Assembly (NCBI GenBank): GCA_963576725.1
Contig: OY755242.1
Coordinates: 57,642,480 to 57,706,479, forward strand
Source of the DNA: Azorinus chamasolen
Lineage: Eukaryota > Mollusca > Bivalvia > Cardiida > Solecurtidae
Direction of reading: 5' to 3'
Length of the DNA: 64,000 nt
The notes under the pieces were generated by a model that saw nothing but the letters and a program-made list of their open reading frames with translations, made no database searches and had not been told where the DNA came from. The translations under genes and the position numbers were made by a program. Of this stretch, positions 11,702 through 22,744 are shown piece after piece (the first letter of the stretch is position 1; every line of letters starts with the position of its first letter).

Positions 11702-11894
11702 ACCTTTGCTCCATGAATGTCCATGTAAGGAATAATGACATCATGGATATTGATTAGATTATTTTTCATAATGGCAAATGCACACGGACCATTTTGACCA
11801 TGGTAGACACTAGACTCATATCTATATTATTTCATAAGTGAACAACCGTCTGATCTGGGTCTACTCTGAGTGCAATGACGTGGAAAGGGTTGAA
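11698..11894 (-). mobile_element. Family A MITE lacking one hairpin arm
   Basis: It runs from TTAAACCTTTGCTCCATGAA to GTGGAAAGGGTTGAA. The long arm is intact, but the left hairpin arm is deleted, leaving GTGAACAACCGTCTGATCTG. It abuts family B at a single TTAA. Confidence 0.75.
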
Positions 11895-11910
11895 CCCAAT
11901 TCTGCTAATT

Positions 11911-12152
11911 TGTTCCCTTACTTTCGATTCCCTCCTAGACTATATTTAGACCCAACCTCTTCGAATTAATCTACCGAAAAGGAGCATTAACTAGGGAAAA
12001 GGAAAAAAGTTAGAATGGTGTAGTTTTAAAACTGTTGTGATAAATAGAGCAGTTTCTCCTACGGAGCAAATGCTCTATGTCACACAATGGTTTCTAAATG
12101 TGACTTTTACAGAGGCGCCAAAATACGTCACCAGGAGGGAATGTGTTAAATA
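11911..12152 (+). mobile_element. Family E MITE, diverged
   Basis: It contains AAAGGAGCATTAACTAGG, TTGTGATAAATAGAGCA and TCTCCTACGGAGCAAATGC, followed by GTGACTTTTACAGAGGCG. It ends GGGAATGTGTTAA. The hairpin is imperfect compared with the copies at 54008 and 62019. Confidence 0.7.
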
Positions 12153-12182
12153 TTTTGAGAAACCATCGACCGAGTGTCAAAC

Positions 12183-12346
12183 AGTGTGTATGTAAGACAT
12201 ATGGTACCTTAATGCAGCGCATAACTAATACAACACGCTCCTATAGGAGCTTTCTGCATTACCCTTGCACTGTATTAGCAATCGCCTGGTTTTTAACACT
12301 CCTATCTTAAATAAATGAATTACCGCGTAAGACAGGTTCTGCTGTA
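12183..12346. mobile_element. Family G MITE, left end truncated
   Basis: The near-palindromic core contains GCTCCTATAGGAGC between TTAATGCAGCGC and GCACTGTATTAGC. The right terminus is GCGTAAGACAGGTTCTGC plus TGTA. The left CAGTAGAACC end is missing. Confidence 0.7.
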
Positions 12347-12416
12347 TGTATTGTAAGGTCTTTTAAATAAAAATATTAGGATCAAAATATACACATTTGC
12401 ATACTACGATTGTATA

Positions 12417-12913
12417 TTAACCCTTTACCTGATAGAGTCGTTTTCACGCATTTGCAAACAGAGTAGATCCAGATCAGACGGCTCTTACGGGATCTGATCT
12501 GTTTTCTTATGAAATTAAAGAACTTTAGTGAGTAAGCTCACATAGCGCACGCCGCCACACTGTCAAAGAAAAAAGTTGTTTCCCATGACAGATTCCTCTG
12601 AAAATCAAACTAATCCAAGTTTTTTTTATTCATGACAATTCTTATTGCAAAATTGAAATAAATTGTCAAGAAATGAAAGTGCTAGATCAGCAACAATGTA
12701 TTATGAGACACGGACGGACTGACGGACGGACGGGTCAGAAACTGTATACCCTGCGCAACTTCGTTGCGTTGCGTATAATAATATAGAGATCTGATTTTAT
12801 AGTTTCTACCATGGCCAAGAAATCATGTTTTTCATATGCCAGATTAAAATTATTTTAATGATACCCATGAAGTGACGAATTCTTATATCAATTTTCTTGA
12901 GGGAGAGGGTTAA
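12417..12913 (+). mobile_element. Family A MITE interrupted by another element
   Basis: The left half (TTAACCCTTTACCTGATAG, hairpin AGACGGCTCTTACGG) and the right half (ATATAGAGATCTGATTTTAT, ACCATGGCCAAG, AGGGAGAGGGTTAA) are family A. About 250 bp of unrelated sequence lie between them. Confidence 0.75.
12526..12775. mobile_element. Unclassified ~250-bp element nested in a family A copy
   Basis: It lies exactly between the two family A halves. It carries a short CGGACGGACTGACGGACGG run (about 12713-12731) and ends with the GCGCAACTTCGTTGCGTTGC hairpin. The GACGGAC run plus a small terminal hairpin resembles short interspersed repeats common in mollusc genomes, from general familiarity only. 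Confidence 0.5.
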
Positions 12914-13119
12914 TATAATACCCAGATTTACTTGTCTTTTTAATGGTCACTCAAAAAAAAGTTATATTGCATTGTAATAATGATTAGTCCCTAAAACCTA
13001 TAACTATTTCTAAGATAACGTAACTAAAGTACCAAATATGCCTCAAACTGAAAATACGTAACGCTGAGCACTACTGATACATATTCAAGTGAGAATGACT
13101 GTATGAAACTATGAATAGT

Positions 13120-13278
13120 TTTTTAGGTATTGCCAACAAGTGATTTTTACCAGGGCAGAATCTGTATTATTTCATAAGCAAACAAGCAAAAACTCTGATC
13201 AGACGGCTCCTACGCGAACCATCTGGTCTGAGTTTTCTCTGTTTGCCAAGGCATGCATTCTGCCTGTTAAAGGTTTAA
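13120..13278 (-). mobile_element. Family A MITE, left-truncated
   Basis: It retains the hairpin (CTGATCAGACGGCTCCTACG, then CATCTGGTCTGAG) and a right end AAAGGTTTAA. The left terminus is replaced by unrelated sequence from about 12914. Confidence 0.55.
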
Positions 13279-13410
13279 TGAACGAAAAATAACATCACTT
13301 TTAAATTGTTGTTTTACATTTCGCCTAGAACTATTATTTATTGTCTAATACTATGTTATTCTTTTTCCATTAGGATTTTTATGCACTAACTTTATGCCGA
13401 AAAGTGTTTG

Positions 13411-13661
13411 GCTTTTTTATCTTGAATATTCCTATAAGAAGTAATGGCACCATGCATATTTATTAGCAGATTTTTTTTATTATATTCTGCATATGTACAC
13501 AGGGTTATTAGGTATTGGTAGAAACTGTAGAGTCAGATCTTTCACAAGTTCATAAGCAAACAGAGCAGACCCTGTTCAGACGATTGCTACAGGAGCCCTC
13601 TGATCTGGGTCTACTCCGTTTGCAAAAGCACAAATAGCGTTTGTATGAGGGCAAGGGTTAA
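13411..13661 (-). mobile_element. Family A MITE
   Basis: It contains TTGAATATTCCTATAAGAAG, GTAGAAACTGTAGAGTCAGA and the hairpin GCAAACAGAGCAGACC...GGTCTACTCCGTTTGC. The right end GGGCAAGGGTTAA shares its TTAA with the next copy. Confidence 0.75.
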
Positions 13662-15892
13662 CCCTTTTACCTCATGCATATTTATGTAAGAAGTAATGAC
13701 ATCATGAATATTTATTAGCAGATGTTTTATAATTGTACATGTATATGAACACAGCATAGTTTTGGTTATGGCAGAAACTGTAGAATCAGATCTATACACT
13801 TTCATAATGAAACACAGCTTGGTAAGAAGGCTTCTCTCTAAGACTTGTTTGATCTGGGTATACTCTGTGTACATATCTGGGTATACTCTGTCTACAGATC
13901 TGGGTATACTCTGTGTACAGATCTGGGTCTACTCTGTGTACAGATCTGGGTCTACTCTGTGTACAGATCTGGGTCTACTGTGTGTACAGATCTGGGTATA
14001 CTCTGTGTACAGATCTAGGTATACTCTGTGTACAGATCTGGGTCTACTCTGTGTACTGATCTGGGTATACTCTGTGTCTACTCTGTGTACATACCTGGGT
14101 CTACTCTGTGTACAGATCTGGGTATACTCTGTGTACAGATCTGGGTATACTCTGTGTACAGATCTGGGTATACTCTGTGTACAGATCTGGGTCTACTCTG
14201 TGTACTGATCTGGGTCTACTCTGGGTATACTCTGTGTACAGACCTGGGTCTACTCTGTGTACAGATCTGGGTATACTCTGTGTACAGATCTGGGTATACT
14301 CTGTGTACAGATCTGGGTATACTCTGTGTACAGACCTGTGTCTACTCTGTGTACAGATCTGGGTATACTCTGGGTCTACTCTGTGTACAGACCTGGGTCT
14401 ACTCTGTGTACAGATCTGGGTCTACTCTGTGTACAGATCTGGGTATACTCTACTCTGTGTACAGATCTGGGTCTACTCTGTGTACTGATCTGGGTATACT
14501 CTGGGTCTACTCTGTGTACAGACCTGGGTCTACTCTGTGTACAGATCTGGGTCTACTCTGTGTGCAGATCTGGGTATACTCTACTCTGTGTACTGATCTG
14601 GGTATACTCTGGGTCTACTCTGTGTACAGATCTGGGTCTACTCTGTGTACAGACCTGGGTATACTCTGTGTACATACCTGGGTCTACTCTGTGTACAGAT
14701 TTGGGTCTACTCTGTGTACATACCTGGGTCTACTCTGTGTACAGATCTGGGTCTACACATTGTACATACCTGGGTCTACTCTGTGTACAGATCTGGGTCT
14801 ACTCTGTGTACAGATCTGGGTATACTCTGTGTACAGATCTGGGTCTACTCTGTGTACATACCTGGGTCTACTCTGTGTACAGATCTGGGTCTACTCTGTG
14901 TACTGATCTGGGTCTACTCTGTGTCTACTCTGTGTACAGATCTGGGTCTACTCTGTGTCTACTCTGTGTACATACCTGGGTCTACTCTGTGTACAGATCT
15001 GGGTCTACTCTGTGTACATACCTGGGTCTACTCTGTGTACAGATCTGGGTATACTCTGTGTATAGATCTGGGTCTACTCTGTGTACAGATCTGGGTCTAC
15101 TCTGTGTACAGATCTGGGTCTACTCTGTGTACAGATCTGGGTCTACTCTGTGTACAGATCTGGGTATACTCTGTGTACAGATCTGGGTCTACTCTGTGTA
15201 CATATCTGGGTCTACTCTGTGTACAGATCTGGGTCTACTCTGTGTACTGATCTGGGTATACTCTGTGTACTGATCTGGGTCTACTCTGGGTCTACTCTGT
15301 GTACAGATCTGGGTCTACTCTGTGTACAGATCTGGGTATACTCTGTGTACTGATCTGGGTCTACTCTGTGTCTACTCTGTGTACAGATCTGGGTCTACTC
15401 TGTGTCTACTCTGTGTACATACCTGGGTCTACTCTGTGTACAGATCTGGGTCTACTCTGTGTACAGATCTGGGTCTACTCTGTGTACAGATCTGGGTATA
15501 CTCTGTGTACAGATCTGGGTCTACTCTGGGTATACTCTGTGTACAGATGTTAAGGCAGGAACTGTAGAATCAGATATATACAGTTTCATAATCAAACAGA
15601 GCTGACCCTGGTCAGAAGGCTTCTTCAAGACTTGTTTGATTTTGGTCTACTCTGTGTACAAATGTCATGGTAGAAACTGTACAATCAGATCTACACAATT
15701 TCATAACCAGACTGACCTTGGTCAGAAGGCTTCCTCTGGTCAAGGCTTCTTCAAGACTTGTTTGATTTTGGTCTACTCTGTATACACATGTTATGGTTGA
15801 AACTGCAGGATCAGATTTACACAATTTCATAACCAAACAAAGCTGACCCAGGTAATAAATCCTCTTCAAGGGTTGTTTGATCTGGGTCTGTG
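13658..15892 (-). mobile_element. Family A MITE expanded at two levels
   Basis: It begins TTAACCCTTTTACCTCATGC and follows family A as far as the hairpin. A segment of about 110-123 bp (ATGGCAGAAACTGTAGAATC through TTGGTCTACTCTGTGTAC) occurs at 13763, 15551, 15663 and 15786. Between the first two copies, its terminal 23 bp are amplified about 70-fold. The right terminus is lost after 15892. Confidence 0.75.
13852..15550. repeat. 23-bp minisatellite from a family A hairpin arm, ~70 units
   Basis: The unit GATCTGGGT(A/C)TACTCTGTGT plus ACA equals the right hairpin arm of family A. Truncated units (TACTCTACTC, CTCTGGGTCTACTC) are scattered through. The absence of stops keeps all forward frames open; the tyrosine-rich peptides are not evidence of a gene. 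Confidence 0.95.
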
Positions 15893-15933
15893 TTTAAAGG
15901 CTAGATAAGACGTCTATTGCGGGTAAGTGTGAA

Positions 15934-16020
15934 CAGTTAAAACGTTACGTGTTCAGTAGTATGCAAGAAATAATGACATCATGAATGTGTAGTAGCTGAT
16001 TTTTTATAAGTAAACATTTC
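15934..16020 (-). mobile_element. Family A long-arm fragment
   Basis: The sequence TGCAAGAAATAATGACATCA then TGAATGTGTAGTAGCTGAT matches the long arm of family A and stops just before the perfect hairpin at 16039. Confidence 0.6.
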
Positions 16021-16038
16021 AAGGGAAGTTTTTCGCTT

Positions 16039-16134
16039 TGATACTGGGTTCCTAATAAGAGAAACGATCACAGTGTCTTTTGATGGCCTTCAGAAGACAC
16101 TGTGATCGTTTCTCTTATTAGGAACCCAGTATCA
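16039..16134. repeat. Perfect 41-bp inverted repeat with 14-nt loop
   Basis: The left arm starts TGATACTGGGTTCC and the right arm ends GGAACCCAGTATCA. All 41 positions pair, with loop TTGATGGCCTTCAG. Identical arms suggest a young foldback element or ongoing arm homogenisation. No open frame is involved. Confidence 0.95.
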
Positions 16135-16376
16135 CTGGGTACGATTAGGCCTTGCTGGTATTTTGCTGAAAATAATGTGACTTACTGTTTGTCAAATAGT
16201 CATGGTCAATATAAAATGGTTGGCATTGGGGAAGTCATAGAACTGCGGAACCTATAGTAGAGTCTTTTTGATCTGACCAACCACCCCAGTATCCAAAAAG
16301 TTGTCCATAAGACTAAAAGTTAAAGTATTTCAACGTTGCATTTTCAAACGAACAATTTTAAAACTTAAAAACAAGC

Positions 16377-16425
16377 CAATTTTACCCTGAATATTCGGCC
16401 AATTTTACCCTGAATATTCAGAAAT
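16377..16425. repeat. 24-bp direct duplication
   Basis: CAATTTTACCCTGAATATTC is followed by GGC and the same sequence again. The surrounding 16135-16536 is otherwise not recognised. Confidence 0.8.
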
Positions 16426-16536
16426 TTTTGCAAAGAAAAGGGTAACATGACAAATACTGTTGACAGTTTGGCCCCACCGTATATATCAACATAAAAACTA
16501 CAAATATGGATCCAATGTACAACATATAGCAAGGGT

Positions 16537-16762
16537 TATTTACCCCTGTACTCCATAAATACGCCTTTCTACGCCTTTGCAAACAGAGTAGACCCAGATC
16601 AGACGGTTCCTGTAAGTCTGTTCTGTTTGCTTATGGTATAATATAGATATGATTCTACAGTTTCTGCCATGGCCAAATATCCATGTGTCCATAGAGCTAT
16701 TATAAACAAATATCCTTGCCACTATAATCTCGGATAATGAGAATGATTTCTAAACTGCTTAA
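16537..16762 (+). mobile_element. Family A MITE
   Basis: The left end is TTATTTACCCCTGTACTCC, with short-end motif CTACGCCTTTGCAAACAG. The right hairpin arm is shortened (CTGTAAGTCTGTTCTGTTTG). It ends CTGCTTAA, where family B begins at the same TTAA. Confidence 0.7.
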
Positions 16763-17007
16763 CCCTTTCCCTTATATAAACGTGTTTTCACGCATTTGCA
16801 AACAGAGTAGGCCCAGATCAGACGGGTCCTATAGAGGAGCCGTCTGACCAGGGCTTGCTCTGTTTGCTAGTGGAAAGATCTTTGAAAGATCTGTGTTTCT
16901 ACTTTTTAAAATGGCTAAAATATTCCACCTTTCATTATAACACTAATTTAATTAATATTCAGTAGGTATTGAACGTTGAAATAAACATAGAACAGAGAAA
17001 GGGTTAA
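16759..17007 (+). mobile_element. Family B MITE, complete
   Basis: It runs from TTAACCCTTTCCCTTATATA to AACAGAGAAAGGGTTAA. The hairpin spans AGATCAGACGGGTCC to GGAGCCGTCTGACC. TTCAGTAGGTATTGAACG lies in the right half. Confidence 0.85.
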
Positions 17008-17029
17008 CCGAATTTTACAACTATTGTGA

Positions 17030-18100
17030 TATGTGAAAACTTAAGGTTAATTCTAATAAAACTAAAACTGTGATATTTGGTTACCTAGGTGTAATATTCT
17101 CAAGAAACGGCTCTTTTTTAAATACTAGAAAACATAATATTGAACAAGCTATAAAGGCAGTGGATCTTCTATATATATAAGATCTGTTAATCTCCACCTC
17201 CTCTGCACTTAATCCTGAACCTATTTGATCACACAATTATTCCTATTGCAACGTATGCATGTGAAATATGGGGGTATGGAAATTTAGAAAAACTACATAG
17301 AGATTGTTTTAAGAAAAATTACGTACATGTATTCCAGAAAAAGTACACCTTATATGCTATAATTATGGAGAATTAGGGCGCCATCCACTGTCAGTAACAA
17401 TTTATACATGCGTGATTGGCTATTGGAACAAAGTAATTACAAGTATAGAAGATAAATACACAACCATTATGTATACTATTATAAAAAAGATACAACTCAT
17501 AATTATAAATGGCTAACAAAAATAAAATATATTTTAAATGCGACCGGGAACACACACTATTTGCTTAACCAAGGTGGAATAACATCGCAATATATTAGTA
17601 AAGTAGATTGACCAAAATACACAAATATGGAATGATCAAATGTCACTATCAAGTAAAGGACATTTTTATAAATCCTTCAAACACAATATCGAATTCGAAA
17701 GTTATCTAAAGCTAATAACATTCAACAAGGCAACATCAATCTACAAACTTCGCACATGTACTCAGATTTTTTTAAATACTAGAAAACATAATATTGAACA
17801 AGGCAGTGGATCTTCTATATATAAGATCTGTTAATCTCCACATTCCCTATCGAAACTGGGCGATGGGACGGAATAGCTACCCCAGAAAGGATCTGTCAGT
17901 TATGCAATGCCAATCAAATTGGCGACGAGAGACATTACTTATTCGAATACGATAAATTTTCAAGCGAAAGACAAAGTTTATCCTACTTACTTTCCAATGA
18001 ACCGCGCTCTCTCGAACTTTTCAATATGACATCGCCAAATGATCTTAAAACATTTAGCATATCTGCATCACATCTCATTCGCAAAGTACCACGTTAACAC
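17030..18100 (+). pseudogene. Non-LTR retrotransposon (LINE) reverse-transcriptase remnant
   Basis: This is the C-terminal part of a LINE ORF2-type protein, broken by stops and frameshifts. In frame at about 17037-17114 it reads LKVNSNKTKTVIF then GYLGVIFSRNGS. The first is the 'K-x-N-x-x-K-T' stretch and the second the 'YLGV-F' motif of LINE reverse transcriptases; they are normally separated, so sequence between them is deleted. ATYACEIWGYGNLEKL follows at about 17248. ELGRHPLSVT occurs near 17370 in another frame, and ICQLC...GDERHYLFEY lies at about 17891-17950. The last motif is the usual C-x2-C...H-x3-C zinc-like site with its final Cys replaced by Tyr. A 75-85 bp segment (17115-17197) is repeated at 17769-17842, interrupting the frame. 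The clade was not determined. No endonuclease domain or 5' end is present. Confidence 0.8.
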
Positions 18101-19384
18101 ATTAAAACCCCATTAATTAAAGAAATAACCAGATCAAATCAAGAAGACGGCCTGGATCCGAATCAAACTCTTGATAACACAAAGTCTGATCCGGATCCAA
18201 ACCGTCAAGAGCCTATACACAACACACGCTGACACATTTTCCGTTGCTCGTTAGTACATCGAGAGGCACATGCATCTTCACTTTCATTTTAGTTTCATTT
18301 ATTGATATCCATAGCACACATACGTGTGATGTTGATTACATATATGGGTGCTTCCTTTTGTTGTACTAGTGTTCCCAAAGTACATACTTATAGTTAGTTT
18401 CGGTAAGTGTGCACCGATATTGGGAACCATTTAAGTTGCATGTTTCTCATATTTATAGAAATGCTGCATACCAGATAGCCGTTACCACGATATACCGTCA
18501 ATTATTAGAAGGTCTGACCTGGTCATGGACTGTCTGAGCTCGCCTACATCAGTAAAAACAAGTAAAACATTGCTGTCCATGTACAGCAAAGTGAGTAAGT
18601 GCTGCGGCAAAACAAAGCTTACCCTCATGCAAACCTAATTATTTGCTTAATAAGTATTCAATGGTATGTTGAGTGAAGTGTATAATGTTTATTACTTGAG
18701 CATTGGAAGAAAACAAAGTAGTTTTAAACAGTATAAACACTGGTAAAATTGACTTTACAATTTCCACAATTTCAAATTAAACAGGATACTTACTGACATC
18801 ATTCCCCACACTTGCCTATAATGATACGGCATAAATTATACTGGTATTGAAAGCTTATTTATCAACTAATCAAAAACATATATATATTGGATTTGTTCTG
18901 CGTATATTGGTACAATCATATCACAATTGCCATTTATATACCTTTGAATGAAAATCGGTTGGGCTACATTTTGCGAAAAAGGGCTATATTTTATAATGGG
19001 GCCGAAACGTCCAAGCCTGAAACGGATTGGGACCGAAATCGCTCATAACAAATAAGCTCTTCCAGACAGAAGGTAAAAATGTTACTCTCTTGACAAAAAG
19101 TAGGTCATACCAAACCATCACATACTCTGTGCTGCGGAATACCCCCAGCACAATTACGAGCAGCTGGGAATCAGGCCACATGCATAGTCATTAGGCGTCT
19201 GGTCTGGCTCCAAACTGTACAATACTCTGTGATTCACCGAATACAAAAACTGTCACGTGTGTGTGCATTGGAAACTAAATGACAGACGACAGCAAAAGTT
19301 ATATTTATGCGTACTGTAAGCCTACTTACCATTTGAACATACAATTGTATATCCATTTATCTATTTTCCAAATTATCCATTTAA
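18101..19384. other. No gene recognised; possible LINE 3' region then unique sequence
   Basis: 18101-18260 may be the 3' tail of the LINE remnant (it contains a GGATCC repeat near 18162 and 18200), but nothing proves it. A 65-codon minus-strand frame at 18984-19181 has no recognisable motif. The rest is AT-rich and unassigned. Confidence 0.4.
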
Positions 19385-19799
19385 GGCCTGGTCACAACCC
19401 GCCGTGCGTGTTTTAGCGCGTACGTTTTTTGGGGAGGCCACGGCCGCTACGTTTTTCTGAAAACGTAGGGAAGGAGTAGCAAGTGCAGGGAGGACGTACG
19501 TCAACGCACGTCACACCGCACGGTTGCGCGAGGTGTACGTACGTGGCACGCACGCCACGCATCGCCCTGGTCAGTTGCGTACATTGCACACGTGATACAT
19601 GAGTTGTAAGTGCTTACAACGTGCTCACAACATACGATCTCCGTGCGATTGCAACGTTATCGTACGGAGGCCGTACTTACACGTGCTGCTCGCGTACGGT
19701 GCCCTTACTCATTCGCACGTTGTAAGTGCGTGCAAGTGCGGCGAACGTGAGTTTCCCCGCTCGATGTCGGGGGTATATATAGTTCTCCCAAATTTCAAG

Positions 19800-20120
19800 A
19801 TGTTGCTGCCTCAAGATGCCGCCCATTCCACAGCAAATACCCCTTTTCTGATGCTGCAAGACCAGCTGCAAGTGGCAGTGCATGAGCACGAAGTTTTATT
19901 ACTTGCCTTGATACGGGAGAGGGAGGGGCAACACGGATGTCGACGCAGGAGATGGTGGGTTCGTCCATGGATTGAGAGGAAGAAGCTTTTCGGGCAGTAT
20001 GAAACCTTGTTCAAAGAGCTCGAACGTGAATCGAGGGGATACTATGTCGAATAATTCCGAATGGACCACAATCTCTTCGCCGAGCTCCTGCTCTGAGTGA
20101 CCCCTAGAATCACCAGAGGC
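19800..20120 (+). pseudogene. Harbinger (HARBI1-like) transposase, N-terminal fragment with stops
   Basis: The PIF/Harbinger transposase is a DDE nuclease that cuts and pastes its element. Only the N-terminal part is seen. From ATG at 19800, the frame gives a Gln/His/Glu-rich stretch and then RRRRWWVRPWIERKKLFG, the conserved motif upstream of the nuclease domain. QYETLFKELERESRGYY follows, a TAA, then FRMDHNLFAELLL, a TGA and VTPRITRG, all in one frame. The TGA stands where the family has Arg, as expected from CGA to TGA decay. Similarity ends after RG, so the DDE catalytic residues are absent. A TATATAT box lies at about 19774, 26 bp upstream of the ATG. Confidence 0.75.
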
Positions 20121-20712
20121 CCAATGTGTGTTTCTTTATTTTTGGAATTTGCTTTAAATGTTGTCTTATCATTTCACGAATTCATTCTATTAATCCAATA
20201 TATTAATGCCTCTATCTTGGACACATTATTGCATTGTTCGTCAATAGTATTATTATACTGCAAAGTAAAATCCTCGATTTCGATTGGTCAATTAGCCATG
20301 TATAAAAGCCGTGTATCCCTCTTAATTCTGATGTATATACGGAGTCATGAGCAACAATGGAATTTCCCCTGTCGAGGGCCTCGCTTCATTGCTACAACAA
20401 ACTAAAAATGGCCGACTAGCTTCACTTCGTCGATTCGATCCAAACAACCGCTCTCAAACGAAATAAAAAGAGTTTGGGGCGGAACAAAGTTATCCATTGA
20501 GAAACATTTTGATATGGTTGTTGTATAACAATGTAGCCTAAAAGAACCCGATACGTGGCGAATGTCTTATTCTGCTCTGATGCTTCAAATGTTGTCAAAT
20601 GCTTGTGCACGTATCGATTAGCCCCCAAACCCCCGCTTTTACAAAAACAAACCACACCCAATTCGATTCAGATTTTATGTATGCACATGCACAGTACACG
20701 TGCCTGTAAATT
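20121..20712. other. Interior of the Harbinger element, unassigned
   Basis: The transposase similarity is lost here. A 79-codon minus-strand frame (20422-20661) contains no motif I recognise. There is no repeat structure. Confidence 0.4.
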
Positions 20713-21505
20713 GCATTATTGAATACCGTTACTATAAATAGTAACAAAATAGCCGTAGAAAACTGTCATTACGGAGTCATGTGACCAAAGCCATAATGTC
20801 CCGGCGGGCCGATTATCCGTAATCGGCCCACGATCTTTTTCACGTGCAATGCGTTGACGTTAGCAACATAGCTCTAGATCTAGATATATTCAAACATGGC
20901 CGGAGAAAGGGGTTTGACGTCGTTGTCAAATCGTATTCTAGATCTGGAAATCTGTAAAGTTTATACAATCGTAAAATTCTATTAAAAATCAATTTCTTTA
21001 TTTGTATCGATCGGTACTACCTAACTTTGTTTATGTTATTCAAAAATGACAGTTGTGACGTCATAATTTTACGTCATCCATCGGAAGATCTCATTGACAA
21101 ACAAACTTATAAGTTAAAACAGTGTAGTCAAAAGTAAAGTCATCGTTAGTGTTAGTGGTTATTACGTCGGACTATATATTTTTCGACGGGGATTCGAATC
21201 CCCATGAAAGTATGACTATTCCTTCCTTATTTTTGCAAAATTATAGATCTCTAGATCTATGTCTGTGGTTTGTTGGGATGTTACATCTACTGTAGATTGT
21301 GTTGAAATGAATAGGTGGCATATAGATCTATCTAGTAAAATGTTTAAGGTATTCAATAAAAAGGTCAAAATGTGGCCTGTGTGTGCCTTCTGGCCATAAT
21401 GGCACACCTGGTGTCACAATAGCCCTCGGGCTAAAGCCCTCGGGCTATTATGGCACCAGGTGTGCCATTATGGCCAGAAGGCACACCTAGGCCATATTTT
21501 AACCT
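20713..21505 (+). repeat. First copy of a ~0.79-kb tandem dimer
   Basis: It begins TTATTGAATACCGTTACTAT. It includes the hairpin GGGCCGATTATCCGTAATCG/GCCC (about 20813-20836), many AGATCTAGATCT motifs, and GGGGATTCGAATCCCC at about 21188. The sequence TTAAGGTATTCAATAA (inverse of the start) at about 21346 closes a 645-bp inverted-repeat unit. It is followed by a 140-bp palindrome (21362-21501) with arms TGGCCATAATGGCACACC and centre GCCCTCGGGCTAAAGCCC. Confidence 0.85.
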
Positions 21506-22256
21506 CTTATTATTGAATACCCTTACTATAAATAGTAACAAAATAGCCGTAGAAAACTGTCATTACGGAGTCATGTGACCAAGCCATAATGACCCGGCGG
21601 GCCGATTATCCATAATCGGCCCACGATCTTTTTCACGTGCAATGCGTTGATGTTAGCAACATACATGTAGATCTAGATCTATTCAAACATGGCCGGAGAA
21701 AAGGGTTTGACGTCGTTGTAAAATCGTATTCTAGATCTGGACAATCTGTAAAGTTTATGTACAATCTTAAAGTTCTATTAAAAATCAATTTCTTTGATGG
21801 TATCGATCGATAAGTAGAGCTCTACTTAACTTTGTTTATTTTATTCAAATATGACAGTTGTGACGTAATTATTTCACGTCATCCATCGGAATGTCTCAAA
21901 CAAATTTCATAAGTTAAACAATGCAGTCAAATGTAAGTCATCATTAGTGTTACGTCGGACTACATATTTTTGGGGGATTCGTATCCCCATGAAGGCATAA
22001 CTAGTACTTCATCATTTTTTTAAAATATAGATCTAGATCTATTTCTGTAGTTTGTTGGGATGGTAGATTGTGTTTAAATGATAAGTGACACCTATAGATC
22101 TACAGATATATAGTAAAAATTGTGAGATATTCAATAAAAAGGTCAAAATATGGCCTGTGTGTGCCTTCTGGCCATAATGGCACACCTGGTGTCACAATAG
22201 CACCAGGTGTGCCATTATGGCCAGAAGGCACACATAGGCCATATTTTAACCTCTTA
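21506..22256 (+). repeat. Second copy of the ~0.75-kb tandem dimer
   Basis: It matches 20713-21505 throughout with scattered substitutions. The hairpin has become GGGCCGATTATCCATAATCG/GCCC. The B-box-like palindrome has become GGGGATTCGTATCCCC. The terminal palindrome (about 22140-22251) lacks the inner CCCTCGGGC segment. The direct orientation points to tandem duplication rather than two insertions. Confidence 0.85.
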
Positions 22257-22601
22257 GCTCCTTCCAACACCCATTTGTTTGAATATTATAAAACCGTCAT
22301 TTTGACGTCATCCAAATGACGTCGGAATTGCGCCAATTATGTTTAACCGTTCTCATGCTAAAAAATAGTGTTTCCTTAAACGCTAAAAGTTTTACTAACG
22401 TCTGATTCTTTCAATCCTTTGAGAAACTAATGCTCTTGGAAGATCCCTTACTATCCACAATTGTAATGAGCTGGTTATTATACAGATATTACAAGCCCTT
22501 ACCTTACAGTATGAGGCACCTGAGGGGAAGCAAAGCGACGCCTACATTAACAACGATAATTAACTGCTACAAAAATTAAACTTTGCAGTATTAATAAAAT
22601 C

Positions 22602-22744
22602 GTTATACAGATCATTGGCGGGATATCTGACTTTTTATTCCCTGCTGAGGAAAATGCATGTAGCCCTCGCCTAACGGCTCGGGCAACATGAATTTCCTCA
22701 GCAGGAAACAAAAAGTCAGATACCCCGCCAGTGATCTGTATAAC
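22602..22744. mobile_element. 143-bp foldback element
   Basis: The arms GTTATACAGATCATTGGCGG and CCGCCAGTGATCTGTATAAC bracket a near-perfect palindrome (CTGACTTTTT, CCTGCTGAGGAAA) with centre GCCCTCGCCTAACGGCTCGGGC. It lies inside the Harbinger interior. Flanking 22257-22600 contains TTAACCGTTCTCATGC and a TTTGAGAAACTAATGCTC block that resembles family D. Confidence 0.8.

Noticed and set aside
13762..15605. Tyr/Cys/Leu-rich repeat proteins
   Set aside because: They are translations of the 23-bp array made from a MITE hairpin arm.
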